The position numbers were made by a program, and so were the translations under genes. Below the pieces are notes generated by a model, which was given only the letters and a program-made list of their open reading frames with translations, was not told the DNA's origin and searched no databases. 64,000 nt of DNA from Macropodus opercularis (taxonomy: Eukaryota; Chordata; Actinopteri; Anabantiformes; Osphronemidae), in the NCBI GenBank assembly GCA_030770545.1, contig CM061105.1, positions 2,401,001 through 2,465,000 on the forward strand, written 5' to 3'. This document shows, piece by piece, positions 1 to 11,700 of the stretch (positions are counted from its first letter, which is position 1; each line of letters starts with the position of its first letter).

Positions 1-463
1 TCCTACATTTTAATATATGTGGGTGATTTCAAATGCTCAAAAATTTAGAACTGATATGAAACCTACAGAGCTGTCTCTCTTTCCACCTGAAGCTCTTTTG
101 GCTTTTCCCTCTTCCTGGAAATGCACCATGCTTCTGAAGAATGGTGGAGGGAGGCTGCATCAAGACACTGCAATCTACTGTCAAGGAATGATCACAATCA
201 TCTGCATCGCCAAGTCTGTTCACCAGCACCGCTGTTACAAATTCACAGAGAAGCTGTTGCCAAGCCTCCAACAAACATCAGTTGATCACCAGCCTTGTAC
301 AAGACAACATGAGCAAGCGTCCACAGGCACAACCGCAGTGATCAAAGCTGCTCACAAAGCGGACCCCCACTTCAATCTGCAATCAGATCGAACAAATTTC
401 ATTCAGCAGGAGCAGGATCACAATGATCCCAGCTGGGTCATATCATAGTATGATATGCCGTTT
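1..463. other. unassigned sequence in plppr4 intron 7
   Basis: An open frame of 143 codons runs on the plus strand (17-448), with an 81-codon frame opposite it. I recognise no domain, splice context or repeat in either. The host gene's missing C-terminal exon should lie at this side, but neither strand reads like the PLPPR4 tail. Confidence 0.4.
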
Positions 464-725
464 CGGCAGCAGTGGCTCAGAGGTAGAGCTGTCGCCCAGC
501 TGTCGTAGGGTCGGTGGTTCGATTCCTGGCTTCCCCAGTCATGTGCCAAAGTGTCCTTGGGCAAGAGACTGAGCCCCAAGTTGCCCCCGGTGTGTCAGCC
601 TAAGCTACATAGCAGCTCTGCCACTGGTGTGTGAATGTGTGTTTGTGTGCACGAATGGGTGAATGAGACGCAGTGTCAAAGCGCCTTTAGTACCGACAGA
701 TAGAAAAGCGCTATACAAGTGCAAA
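464..725 (+). mobile_element. tRNA-derived SINE
   Basis: The head resembles a tRNA with pol III promoter boxes: box A-like TGGCTCAGAGGTAGAGC and box B-like GGTTCGATTCC about 40 bp further on. The body ends in AAAAGCGCTATACAAGTGC. A second copy at 9354-10580 shares head and body, which confirms a dispersed family. No clear target duplication was seen. It is not a tRNA gene, because the sequence after box B does not fold back to an acceptor stem and the body is shared between copies. Confidence 0.75.
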
Positions 726-732
726 CCTCCTT

Positions 733-1071
733 CAGGGCATTGAAAATGGGTCGTGGTTGGGTTTTCCAGCATACCAATGATCCCAAACACACAGCCAAGG
801 CAACAAAGGATTGGCTCAAGAAGAAGCATATTAAGGTGCCTAGTAGCCTAGTCAGTCTCCAGACCTTAATCCCATAGAAAAGCTGTGGGGGATTCATGGA
901 GCTGAAGGTTAGAGTTGCCAAACATCAGCCACAAAACATTAATGACTTGGAGGGGATCTGCAAAGATAAGTGGACCAAAATCTCAGGACCCCTGAGATTT
1001 GTGCAAACCTTGTGGCCAACTCTACGGCTGACCTCTGTGATCGCTAACAAAGGTTTTGCCACCAAGTACTA
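733..1071 (+). pseudogene. Tc1-like transposase relic, C-terminal part
   Basis: The plus strand reads as the C-terminal third of a Tc1 transposase. A degenerate form of the second catalytic aspartate region (NDPKHTAKATKDWLKKK) is followed by remains of the SPDLNPIENLW region, and the ending reads NKGFATKY before a stop. Several frame breaks and an in-frame stop make it dead. The N-terminal half and both inverted repeats are missing. It directly follows the SINE. Confidence 0.75.
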
Positions 1072-1175
1072 AAGCATTGAAATTATAGACTGATCATTTC
1101 TTTGTTAGAGGGCTAACTTACAAAATCAAAATCAAACCCTAACCCTGACTGTGTGTGTGTGTGTATAAAAATATT

Positions 1176-1875
1176 TTACGCACCATAAGGCACCGAATTA
1201 TAAGGCGCAGTCGCATTTAAGGGGTCTATTTCCATACTTAACTCATACATAAACCGCATCGGATTATAAAGCGCAGTCTCAATTACAGGTACTAGCATAC
1301 TAGCGCATGCTAAACAATGTGGTCTACGAGAAAAAGGTAACAGTGAGTTTAGTAGAACTTTGTTCAACTATTTAACATTATTCTCACGTTATTTTTTAAT
1401 CAATCTTCTCCCACAAATCCATCAAAGTCCTCATCGGCCTCCCAGTCCCAGTCAAGGTGTGCCGTCTGTCAACCATCACTCCCACGCCGCTCGCAACTTC
1501 ACTTTGAACGCCCTGTTTACACCAATGTCCAGTGGTTGGAGTCTCTTGTTAATCCTCCCGGAATAATTGAAAGCTCCATTTGCTTCACCTGCTTTTTCAC
1601 AGGAGTGGTGAAATGGGCACGCATGAAGTCTCAGATTAATAGGGACGGTGATGCGTGGAAAAAAACATCTGCTCTCTTTACATACACCTTTATTTATCGT
1701 TATCGGTTTATCATGGTCAGCGTACGTAGTGACGTATTACATCCCTGTGTCAGCTGGAAATGGTCCGACAGTCAATCAAGAAGAACATACCAAAGTCGCA
1801 TAGCAAAATTTTTACAGATTTTGGAACTCGGTGCACACATAAGGCGCACCGGGTTATAAGGCGCACGGCCAATTT
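1176..1875 (-). mobile_element. pogo/Tigger-like DNA transposon remnant
   Basis: The ends carry repeats of the type ATTATAAGGCGCA: near 1180-1210, again near 1260-1275, and at 1840-1866. The minus strand between about 1620 and 1398 reads as the end of a pogo/Tigger (DDE_1, jerky/CENP-B-like) transposase. It shows a PGGLT segment, then in a shifted frame QPLDIGVNRAFKVKLRAAWE, and after another break an acidic tail ending DFDGFVGED and a stop. The frame breaks make it inactive. The family call rests on the PGG-T / QPLD-x-x-x-N-x-x-FK pattern, which is typical of that superfamily. Confidence 0.6.
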
Positions 1876-1889
1876 ATGAGAAAAATGTT

Positions 1890-2190
1890 GGCTTTACAAT
1901 ACTGTTCCTGTGCAGCCATGATTAGTGCCTCTGTGCTGTCTTTCAGTCCAGCCCTTTCTAGCCATTGGTAGGATTTCTTGATATCAGCCACTGGCGGTGG
2001 TACATCCCATGTAGGGGCCTGTCCTCCTATGATGGCACCTCCAGCACCTCTGCTTCCCCTTTTCGCTGCCTGAGACACTCACTGAGCACTTTATCCATTG
2101 GAGCCATCCTCCGAATGTATTTATGGATCTTGGAGGTTTCATCCTGTATTGTACTTTGGACACTTACTAGTCCTCTGCCTCCCTCATGCT
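1890..2190 (-). pseudogene. non-LTR retrotransposon fragment
   Basis: The minus strand contains KSYQWLERAGLKDSTEALIMAAQEQ (quoted in part: KSYQWLERAGLKDSTEALI), which I associate with the region downstream of reverse transcriptase in a fish non-LTR retrotransposon. Upstream in the same strand, a shifted frame reads like the preceding KIHKYIRRMAPMDK segment. The clade is not certain. Frame breaks show it is a relic. Confidence 0.4.
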
Positions 2191-2627
2191 AACATCAGAA
2201 AGAAGACAACTTGACCTGGATGAATGAGAACCTTCGCAGACATCAGAAAGAAGGAACTTGAGATATTAGAGAAATACCAGGGGCTCACTTTCACATGCCC
2301 ACACTCCCAAAGTACCTGGCTTTGATTGACCAGCAAACACACCTGACCTAAGACAAAGATACTGTGTACCCAATTCTACAGACACCATGCATACCAATAG
2401 TTTAATATTGAATTTATAAAAAAGAAGAAGAAATATTTTGGTCACTGTCGCTGCACAGGCAGGAACAGACCAACCTTTTTTAAAATGCAACATTTATTTT
2501 CACATGACTACGCTGGGCTTAGGTATTTGAGAAAAACTCAATATTCTTGGTCATGAAAGCTGCATTATTTTTCTAGTTTTCTGAACATGGTTGTGTTAAC
2601 CCATTCTATACACACGACAACTTTTAC
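2191..2627. other. intron 7 sequence next to exon 7
   Basis: AT-rich sequence with no domain or repeat that I recognise. It ends at the exon 7 donor (GT at 2627-2626 on the minus strand). Confidence 0.5.
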
Positions 2628-2760
2628 CTTGGTGGCTATTGACTGCTGTTTGGCTGACATTGGGCAAGGAGGAAAGGGGATTTTCTCTCAGGATAGGAAG
2701 AGATGGTCGACTTCTTGACCGATCTTCACTAGGCTGGAAATTCCCAACTGCATACACACC
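2628..2760 (-). CDS. plppr4: plppr4 exon 7 (start of cytoplasmic tail)
   Basis: The acceptor is TTTTTATGCAG, and the exon starts in phase 0 with GVYAVGNFQPSEDRSRSR, completing the family pattern YL-G-x-YAVGNF across the junction with exon 6. It gives 44 codons plus one base and ends CACCAAG before GTAAAAG. The segment after YAVGNF is Ser/Pro/Arg-rich and marks the start of the cytosolic tail. In human PLPPR4, as I remember it, the tail follows in the same exon, so a donor here is unexpected (see findings). Confidence 0.85.
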
Positions 2761-5700
2761 CTGCATAAAAACAAAAAAGACAATAAAATACAGCAGAGCG
2801 TACAGCAAATAGAAAGTCAGTTATGGCTCTGCAGAAATGCCAGAGACTATTTTCTGGGCCTTCTCTTGAAAATGGCATGTCAATAATGAAATTAGTATAT
2901 CTCTGCAACCACAAGGTCTATTTTAATACTTTGGTGTCATAATAAATCAGGCATATTATTACTGTATTACTAGTGAAAAAAGTTCACAGTCAGTTCACAA
3001 TTTGTGTAAATGAAGATTTTCATTTTCAAAAACAAAAAGCATTTCCTGGATTATTATTCTTTCGATTATTATTCTCTCATAGCCTCTATCTATTATAAAC
3101 ATTATATCAGCAAATGTTGATTCTGATAAAAGTGAATCAGAACAAGGACTCCACTACTGTCTTATGCTTCGTGATGAGTGATCGATGCTTTCAGAGCTTG
3201 CTAGCATGCAGGAATACCAACAGCTAGTGTTAGCTCATTGGTAAACAAGCATAAATAGTACAACGTTGCACAGTGACCTGAGTCCTATTGATGCAGTGTT
3301 TGGTCTATATCTCTCTAATGCATGTTAAGCATGTTTTGGAGCACAGCATTAGATTCTGGAGGATTTTGTGTGTCTACATGAGTAAATGAGCCTTATTGTT
3401 AGATAAGGTGTATGTTATAACATTAAGAAGATAAAAACGTCCTCAAATCCTCAAGTCAACGGTGACAGACTGTTTTATCTCCATCCTGTTACGCTGCAGT
3501 TGTGTAACAGTTGAGGTTACAGTTCATCAGATACTGTATAATAAAATGTTTGGTGTAATGTTTGTATGTTTACAGAAGTCAGGCCCTGCAGTAACAGGCC
3601 TCTGAGAAACATAAACAACTTTGGGACACCTGGTGGTTGAACAGAGACTAGCACCAAGATTTTTTTGCCCGCAGCAGAAATTAAAATACTTAGCTGGCAA
3701 CATAGTGGCGACGCAAACATACTGCAGTGAAAGAGAGCTTGAAGAAGCACTTTGTTCCCAAAGTAAACGCTGCGCAGGATAAAATTCTCTGTACTGTGCA
3801 GATAAATATTCTCATGATGTTGAGTTGATTTTGGCTCATATGTTTCTATTCTTCCTTTGTTACAATGCGGCCCTCAGAGTCCGAGGGCTCCAGGTATTCT
3901 GTCTGTCTTGTGAGGTTAGGTTCTCCTTCTGTGCTCCTCCTGTTTAATTAGTGGTTACATTTGAGTTTAATTTCCTGTTTGTTTTGTATTTAAGCTCCCT
4001 TTATGTCTCTTTCCTTGTCGGTTTGTCGTCAGTGTGATGCCCATGTGGGTCTGTTCCTGTCACGTGAGTCTTAGTCAAGTAATGTATGGTTGCTCCTGTT
4101 TTTACTTTTTATTGTAACCTTGTTAAAAGTTATTAAATGCACTGTGTCAAGTTAAGTCACGTCTGTCCTGGTCATGCGTTTGGGTCCACTTCTTAGTCAC
4201 AGTTCGGTCCTCTTGTCACAGTATTCATCAGTCTCAGTTGAGTTCTAAGTCACGCAGCTTTGTAACATCCTGTGAGCATTTGTCAGACCCCCTTCCCTAC
4301 ATGCAAACTTGCTGAGCCTACTGTGACCCTGTGCATATATTCAAAAGAAAAAATACCAGTTATAGGTCATTTGCATGCAAGTGACTCATGAGGGACATTC
4401 AGCTACATGTTCATTCATGGTAGTCCAGCCAGGTGCTGCTTTGCTTGGACTAAATCTGTTCACTGCCCTGCTGGCTCTTAACCTGCAATCCTCACAACAC
4501 AAGTGTGCCAGAGGTTCCAACACTGACTGCTCCACAAACCCAGATAGGGGAAGTTGGATGTGCAGAAGGATTTGTGCACAAAATTAAACTGAAATCAACT
4601 GCAAAGAGGCTTCCATTTTCTGCAAGATGGGCTAGTACAGAGGATCTTAAAGACCTTCAAAGACAAGGGCATCATTGAAAGCATTGATGCATCTTCATAG
4701 GTTTCCCCCATTGTTGTCACTCACAGAGGTGGAGGAAAGTTCCACACGTGTCGATCTGAGAGAGCAAAACAAATCGATTATCTGTGACTGTCATCCATTG
4801 CCACACATGGATGAACTGCTCACTAACCTGTGAGGGGCTACTGTCTTTTCTACCATTGATTTGGCTTCTGCATATTACCAGATGCTTCTACACCCAGATA
4901 GCCGTGGCATCACTGCATTAATCACTCATGAAAGCCTTTTCCGTTTCTGCCGTGTATCATTTGGCCTTGCTTCAGCTCCTTCTGCATTTCAAAAAATGAT
5001 GTCCACCATACTGGCTGGCCTCCCGGGTGTACAAGCCGATCTTGATGATATCATGTGCTATTGGACCTCCCAGCAGGTGTCAGGCTGCCGATCGGTCCTA
5101 TACTGTGTGGAACTCCACCCAGCAGAGACGCTCACCACACCCCCGTCATCATCACACACCTGTCTGATTATCCGCACCTGGTTCTGTGCCTGCCTTCATA
5201 AGCTCTCTGCTCAGTTCTCTCTTTGTCAGATCGTCAATCGTCATTCCCGAACACTGGACTTCGACCACGGCTTACGTTCCGACCACGAAAACTGTGAGTG
5301 TTCTAACTCTCCCTGCACTCGTCTAGACACTCGCAACTCCCTGACTCATCGGCTGGGTGAGTGTGCGGTCTTGAACATTGTTCGTTCCTGAGCTTCAGTG
5401 GCTAAGCTACTCCCGACCGGGCGAAGGATGGACTGAGGAGGAAGCCTTACGCGCTTCAACGCGCCTCTGGAACATTATCTTTGTTTTTAGAGCTATCGGC
5501 CGGTTCGGCTCGCTTTGTTTTTCTCGTTTTATGAACTGTAAACACGACTGAACGGATCTTGTCGTTGTTATCCTGCTCTGCTCTCAGTCCCCTCTCAGTC
5601 ACAGGAGAGACCCGTCAATCGTCAGTTTCTGCGCTGCGAACAACTCTGGAACCACGACATCCATCCTCGGCGGCCCGGTACCCACTCAGTGACTTCCGAA

Positions 5701-8700
5701 TTAGCCGCACATCTCTGTTCCTCCTCTTGGACTTCACAGTCTCCACTATAACCTCCGGACTCACGCCCACCTCCTGTGCATCAATCTGCCATTACGACCA
5801 GCATACAGTAATCTATTCATCTTCCTGTATTCATTATCCAATAAACTCGCTGTCAAGTTCACTCTACCTTGTGATTCAGCTTGTTCCATCCCTCTCGACC
5901 ACATCTCAGTTCGTAACCCTGACAGCAGGATCATGATGCTAACCTACAGAGTGCTGCAGGAGTCAAACTGATTATGAGCAAATGTAAGTTCAATCAGGCA
6001 TCTTTGTCTTTCCTTGGGCACATAGTATCTGAAGATGGACTCCATCCTGACAAAGATCAACTCAGTGCAGTGGCTCATGCACCTGCCCCACATGACATTT
6101 CTTCCTTGAGATAATTTCTCGGCCCCTACTTCATGGTACGGTAAGTTCATTCCTTATTTCGCTACTGTTGTTGAGCCACTACGTGCTACTCTGAAAGACT
6201 CCACTGGCATAAGATTATTTTTTACTGAAGTCAAATGAGCCAGGCTTCATCCTTCCCCACGCGCCTGTGAGCAATCTCCCTGCAGGAGAGAGAGGTGACT
6301 TTATTTGCATACCTTTGCATATTTCTCTGCCGCGGCTTGAATTCTTCTGAGTTGGGACATCTCTGACCGCTACAGAGATTTGTGGCGTCACGAACAGGAT
6401 AAAAAGGAAGCCAAATTGAGCACAGCATTCTTCTGGCTGGTGCCTGGACGCAGACGACGTCTTGTGGCCACAGGTAAAAACAGTGTCTTGCTTTTTAGGT
6501 GACAGACTCTGCGTCTGGGATCAAGTGGGGAATGTTGGTAAGATTGACTGACAAAGTCATATGATTTGCCTAAACGGTTAAATTCTAATTTGGCGGCCTT
6601 AAGAAAAGAATTTGTTGTGGGGGAAACCCTGTATGTTGTGGTGGATGTAAAGGCAGGATATGGGGTCATTTGCACTAAAATTGCTGTAAATAACTAACCA
6701 GCTTCATGTTTAGTGGGAAAAAAAATAGAATCTTGTAGCTTTCCAGGAATTCAAGACTTCGCACATTATATTATTATTCTATTGGCAGACTACGAGCTAA
6801 AACTGGGAGGCCCCACAATAAAAAAGAAACAAAAAAACAAAAACAAGTATAGATTGGTGAATGAGGGCAGAGTGATATCAGTGCATGTTTGTTGGAATGT
6901 GGGCAGGCTGGATGAAGTTGATTTTCCATCCGGTTTATGAGAAGACCTCTGCAGTGAGAAGGGATTATATTATCAGACCAGATCTCTGACCACTACATTG
7001 GGCATTTATATTTCAGGTCCTTTTGAACACGCTACATGGGACTGCCGCTATGCCACTATTATAGTAAGTGGCCTGAGGTAGCATTTGCCCCCTACTGTCA
7101 CTACGACAAAGGATGTCAATTCACCTCTCATGACTGCAGAGGGAGATAAAGCACCTGCAGAACTACACACAACATGCTACAACAGGAGCTACACCATTCA
7201 AATAATGAGAAAAAGTAAGATGCGCACAAAGCTACAGGCACTCCCTGTTTCACACAACATTCACTCAAACAAGTGGAAGAGACGGTGAAACAAAAGCAAC
7301 TAAAGAGTACACCGACAGAAAGGTTGGTGCATGGTTACTCATGTTCCATGTAAATGACACTGTGCGTGTCCGGATGACCACGTCCCAAAAGAATCATCCA
7401 GATTCATAGAACCGGTCACTGTGATGAAGAAAGTTGGATCAAACACTACCTGTTGAGAGATGCCCGCAAATGAAATGAATCCAAGCTAGCATTCTTCCCT
7501 AAAGAGGCTCTGACATGCACTGGTATGGACAAGAACACTACTTATGATGCATTTATGTTGCCCAAGACAGAGTAAGAGAACAATAGCTTTGCCTCAATGG
7601 CTCACAGGTTTTGTTAGATAAAAGGTGTAAGATGAAATGTTATGCACTTTTACATTTCTGCTGTTTGTCTTTAATGCAGTTCTATTTATTAGAGGACAGC
7701 CATTTAGTAATTCGGCCGAAGTAAATATTCAAGAGGTCGCAACCAGGGCAGAATAACGCTTCGAGGAGAGGCAGCGCTTCTGAGCAAGTCCACGTCTGGA
7801 TTCCCTTCTTCGCTATGTGAGTACTACTCTGATTTCCACTCCTCGTCTTTGGAGCTTATGCAGTTGGGCAGACAACGACTTTCTGACGTCTCAAACGTCT
7901 ACGTCGCAGTCCTCAGGGGCTATGTTTTTACTGAGGGACCAAAGGACACCTGGTTCAGAACTGTCCAGTAAAAGGAGGAGCTCTGTAGCCTCTGCAGAGT
8001 TGCTACTGAGCAGAACTTTATTAAAATCCCCTGCTGTACGCTCTTTGACTCCGGTAACTATTGGCTTGCCCCCTCATAGCAAAACAGTCCATGTATTGAT
8101 GCACTCCGGGGCAGACACCAACTCCATCTCTGCATCCCTAGTCAAGGAACTCAATCTGCGACTAAGATTTCCACAGCCCGTACAGGTACATTCTCTAAAT
8201 GATATGCTCTTACACTCTGTTTCTTCTGTCACTCTCCCTGTCCCACTTTGTTTGGAGAATCATTAGGATCACACCTCCTTCCACATCAGCTCGGCAGATC
8301 GTCCTCTGTTGCTGGGGGTTTCCTAGCTGCAGACTCACAATCCTCACATTGATTGGACCTCTGTCGAAATGGCGTTTAACACTATGATAGATCATTTTGA
8401 GTACTTGGTCATCCCCTTTGGGCTGACAAATGCCCACGCGGTATTCCAGAATATGGTGAACAATGTCTTGGGAGATATGTTGACCTTGACGATATTTTAA
8501 TCTGTTCCCAGAATGATATTGAACACATTACCATGCCTTCTGCAGAAGCAGCTATTCTGCAAAGAGAAGTGTGAATTTCATGCCACCTTCTCCACTTTAC
8601 TTGGTTTCATTATCCAACCTGCCCAGATCGCCATGGACCCAAAAAAGGTCAGTGCCGTCAAGTCCTGGCCACAACCTCAGACCAGAAAACGAAAAACTAC

Positions 8701-11700
8701 AACGCTTCTCTTCTAAATCTAAGTTCCGCTGGCCTCCGGATGCTGAAAAAGCCTTTTCTAACCTCAAAGTTCTGTTCACCTCTGCCCTCATCTTGCCCCT
8801 CCCCTTCATGGTCAAAATGGATGCTTTAGATTGTGGAGTGGGAGCCGTCCTATCACAATGCTCAAAGCTGGACTCCAAGCTTCATCCATGTGTCTTCTTT
8901 TCCAAGAAGCTTTCAGCTTCTGAGAAGAATCATGATGTCGGTAACAGGGAGTTGTTAGCAGTCAAGCTGGCTTTGGAGAATTGGCGTCACTGGTTTGAGA
9001 GGGCTAGTCATCAGTTTACTGTACTCACAGACCATAAGAACTTGGAATACCTGAGATTGGCTAAGAGGTTAAATTGTAGACAGGCTCTTTGATGGCCCAT
9101 TTTGTGGCAATCCCCAAGTTACCATCTGCCCCGGAGACAGCCCAATTACTGATTTATCAAGTGTTCAGATGGACCATGACACTTAGCTGAGAACAAGGGT
9201 TACAAGTTAGATAATGTTTTGTTGATGCTATGACAATCAATAGAATATCCAGCCATGTTTAGATCATTACTGTTGTGTATCCACTGTGCATGCTGTAATT
9301 TAAAATATTTATTACCACTTATTTATTACATTTCCAAAAACACATGTTTATTGGGGCGGCAGTGGCTCAGAGGTAGAGCTGTCGCCCACCAATCGTAGGA
9401 TCGGTGGTTCGATTCCTGGCTTCCCCAGTCATGTGCAGAAGTGTCCCTGGGCAAGACATTGAACCCCAATGTTAGAGGATATGGAGCATAGTCCTCTCTG
9501 TGAACTGGTCCTTTCTGTGTCTCTGTGATATCTTGCTATGCTTGCAGGTACTCCCCATGACCTTGTTATGCTAGGGAAGAATGTTTAACCGCCCACGCTA
9601 AGAGGAAACTTCACAAAACTGTATTCATGGCATAATGACTTCCTATGTATCTTATTCACCATATATGGATTGGCTTTGTATCCTGTTTGACCAGATGTGA
9701 AGGAGTGACTTTCATACTTCTGCTAATAAAAAGAGCTGTGCCCAAGGAGGTTTGGAGATCGTCTGCTGGGCACTGAGTTATAGTGTTCCAGAGCGGCTCC
9801 CCTTGTGCTCACAAGTAAAATGAGCTTTGTCTTCATGTGTCAGTGTCTCCAGTATTGTTTAAGTGTTGGTGTGACAGGGTGAAATAGTGAGATTATAGAC
9901 TTTGTTTAGCAGTCATAGATCTGTTATCGATTCAGCTGCCTTGATCCACTGATCTGGGATCGACTTTTTTGGTCTCCTCCCACATACCTGGGGAAAATGC
10001 GCATGTTTCCTCATTCCATTAAATCAGAGGATGAGGAAACACGACACATCACTCTTGTGATTATTTCTCCCCTATTTCAGGTATGTGGTGAATTCAGACC
10101 CCACAAAACCCGCAATACTTGATTGCAGACTCATATTGTCAGTAAGGAGGCGTATATAGTGGCTCTAAATGAGGCCCAGCTTAGATGTATGTGTCGCCTG
10201 GGACCTGGAACTGTTGGCGCCATTTAGGAACGGCGTGATACTCGCTGCTAACGAGTTCATATGTTTTGTACTTGGTGTGTTAGTGTATTTTGTAACGACA
10301 AGTGATGTTTTTGAACAGGTTAAAATATGCTCAGTTTGTGCAGGATGTGTGAGAAACTTTTATTTGTATAGCAGTACCTAAGTTCTCCTATATTACGCTC
10401 TTTGTACACTGTAGTTCATTCCATTAAATCAGAGGATGAGGAAACACGACACATCACTCTTGTGATTATTTCTCCCCTATTTCAGGGGCGTAACATTGGC
10501 AGGCTAGACCCAACACCCAATTTGCCCCCAGTGTGTCAGCTTAAGCTGCATAGCAGCTCTGCCACCAGTGTGTGTTGTGGGGGACATGTGAAGTGGTCTT
10601 GATCTTCCTGGGCGTAGTTGAAAGGGCAGCATGGTAGATGGGAGACAAGTTGTGTCTGAGCCCTCCACCCCTGTTGAGAGAGGGGCTGTTTACCTGTACA
10701 TGTACGGCTTCTCTGAGGCCTCGTTCAAACCACCTGTCTTCTCTGTCCAAATTATGGTGCAAATTACTGAACCTTTCCTGCAGTTCTTGTCAACAGCAAC
10801 TCAAATCAGCTGTTGCTGTCTTATGTTGTAATGATATACTGATATGCTGTATCATTTTATACTTCTATGTGTTTTCTATTAGTATTTACACGTCTTTGCT
10901 GTCACGGTCCGCAATCTAACTTCCGGGGTTGGAACCTTTATTGTGAAGCTTTACCTAATCACTGATCGCTTTCACCTGTACCTCCTCTACATCCACACCT
11001 GCATTCCCACGTTGGACTGGGTTACTGGGGTTTACACCGCCTGCCCCTGGTTAAAGGATCACGAGAGGTTTCCTGGACTTCTTGCCATGCAGGTAATGCT
11101 GCGGAAAAAGTATGCCTCACAGCCTGCTTCCATGCCGCATCCGCAGCCAGCTTCCACAGCCTGCTCTCTCGCCCCGTCAACAGCCTCACATTCAACGCCC
11201 CTGCCTGCTGTTCCTGAACCAGAGCTGTTTACCACTCCTCCATACTCCACAGTTCTCTCTTCTGGTCAGATGAGCATCAGATCCTGTAGGTCACCCGACC
11301 TTGCTCCTCGCCTCACTCCTTCGGAGGCTCGCTTAATTTGGAAGGCCTACCTTTCTCCCCACTTTACTTTCTCATCAGCAGGACTGTCTGGATTGCTCCA
11401 CGCTACTCTGACTCTGACCATACTCCACTCCACGCCGAGCCTGCTCCTGCAGCCAAATTACATCCTGGCCTTGTATTCACCCTGTTGGCTACCAATTCTC
11501 GCTGTAGGGAATGGAGGGAGATGGTGGCCCTGTGGAGACAAGTCTTGCGTGACGCATGTTTCCCCAGACCCCGTCAAAATGGAGGATGCCCTTGCCATGC
11601 TCTCCACCGACTGCCTAGAGCAGATTTCAGTTCCCCCACCTGCCTCTAGTCCTGCTCTCACAGCCATAGTCCCAGCAGCAAACTCCCGCTCACGCCCGGC

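Larger units (their letters stand above)
4370..7560 (+). mobile_element. decayed Ty3/gypsy element 1 (protease-RT and integrase remnants)
   Basis: Three homologous blocks on the plus strand. First, 4370-5072: end of protease and reverse transcriptase, with DLASAYYQMLLHPDS, FRFCRVSFGLASAPSAFQ and the catalytic region as ADLDDI (first position of the usual YLDD changed). Second, 5930-6235: the part after the catalytic site (SKCKFNQASLSFLGHIVSE). Third, 6955-7560: integrase (GPFEHATWDCRYA and a C-terminal RMRTKLQALPVSHNI-like part). Stops and shifts occur throughout. Two insertions separate the blocks: a solo LTR (5078-5924) and a different LTR-element fragment (about 6236-6954). It is inactive and lies in plppr4 intron 6. 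Confidence 0.85.
9354..10580 (+). mobile_element. tRNA-derived SINE, split by nested LTRs
   Basis: The head at 9354-9469 (GGCAGTGGCTCAGAGG ... GGTTCGATTCC ... GAACCCCAA) matches the SINE at 464. Its continuation (TTTGCCCCCAGTGTGTCAGC ... AGCTCTGCCACC) appears only at 10521-10580. The intervening 1046 bp is an LTR insertion with the duplication CCCAA. The 3' end of the SINE is lost after about 10580. Confidence 0.8.

Noticed and set aside
17..448. 143-codon plus-strand frame as an exon of a second gene or the plppr4 tail
   Set aside because: No domain, no PLPPR4 tail similarity on the minus strand and no clear splice signals.
464..540. tRNA gene candidates (also 9354, 23769, 17860)
   Set aside because: Only the A and B boxes are tRNA-like; the acceptor stem does not close and the sequences continue into SINE bodies.
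10402..10602. Short frames starting MYTVVHSIKSEDEETR here and at 60727-60966
   Set aside because: Identical starts because both lie in copies of the same LTR; the frames run out of the LTR into unrelated flanks.
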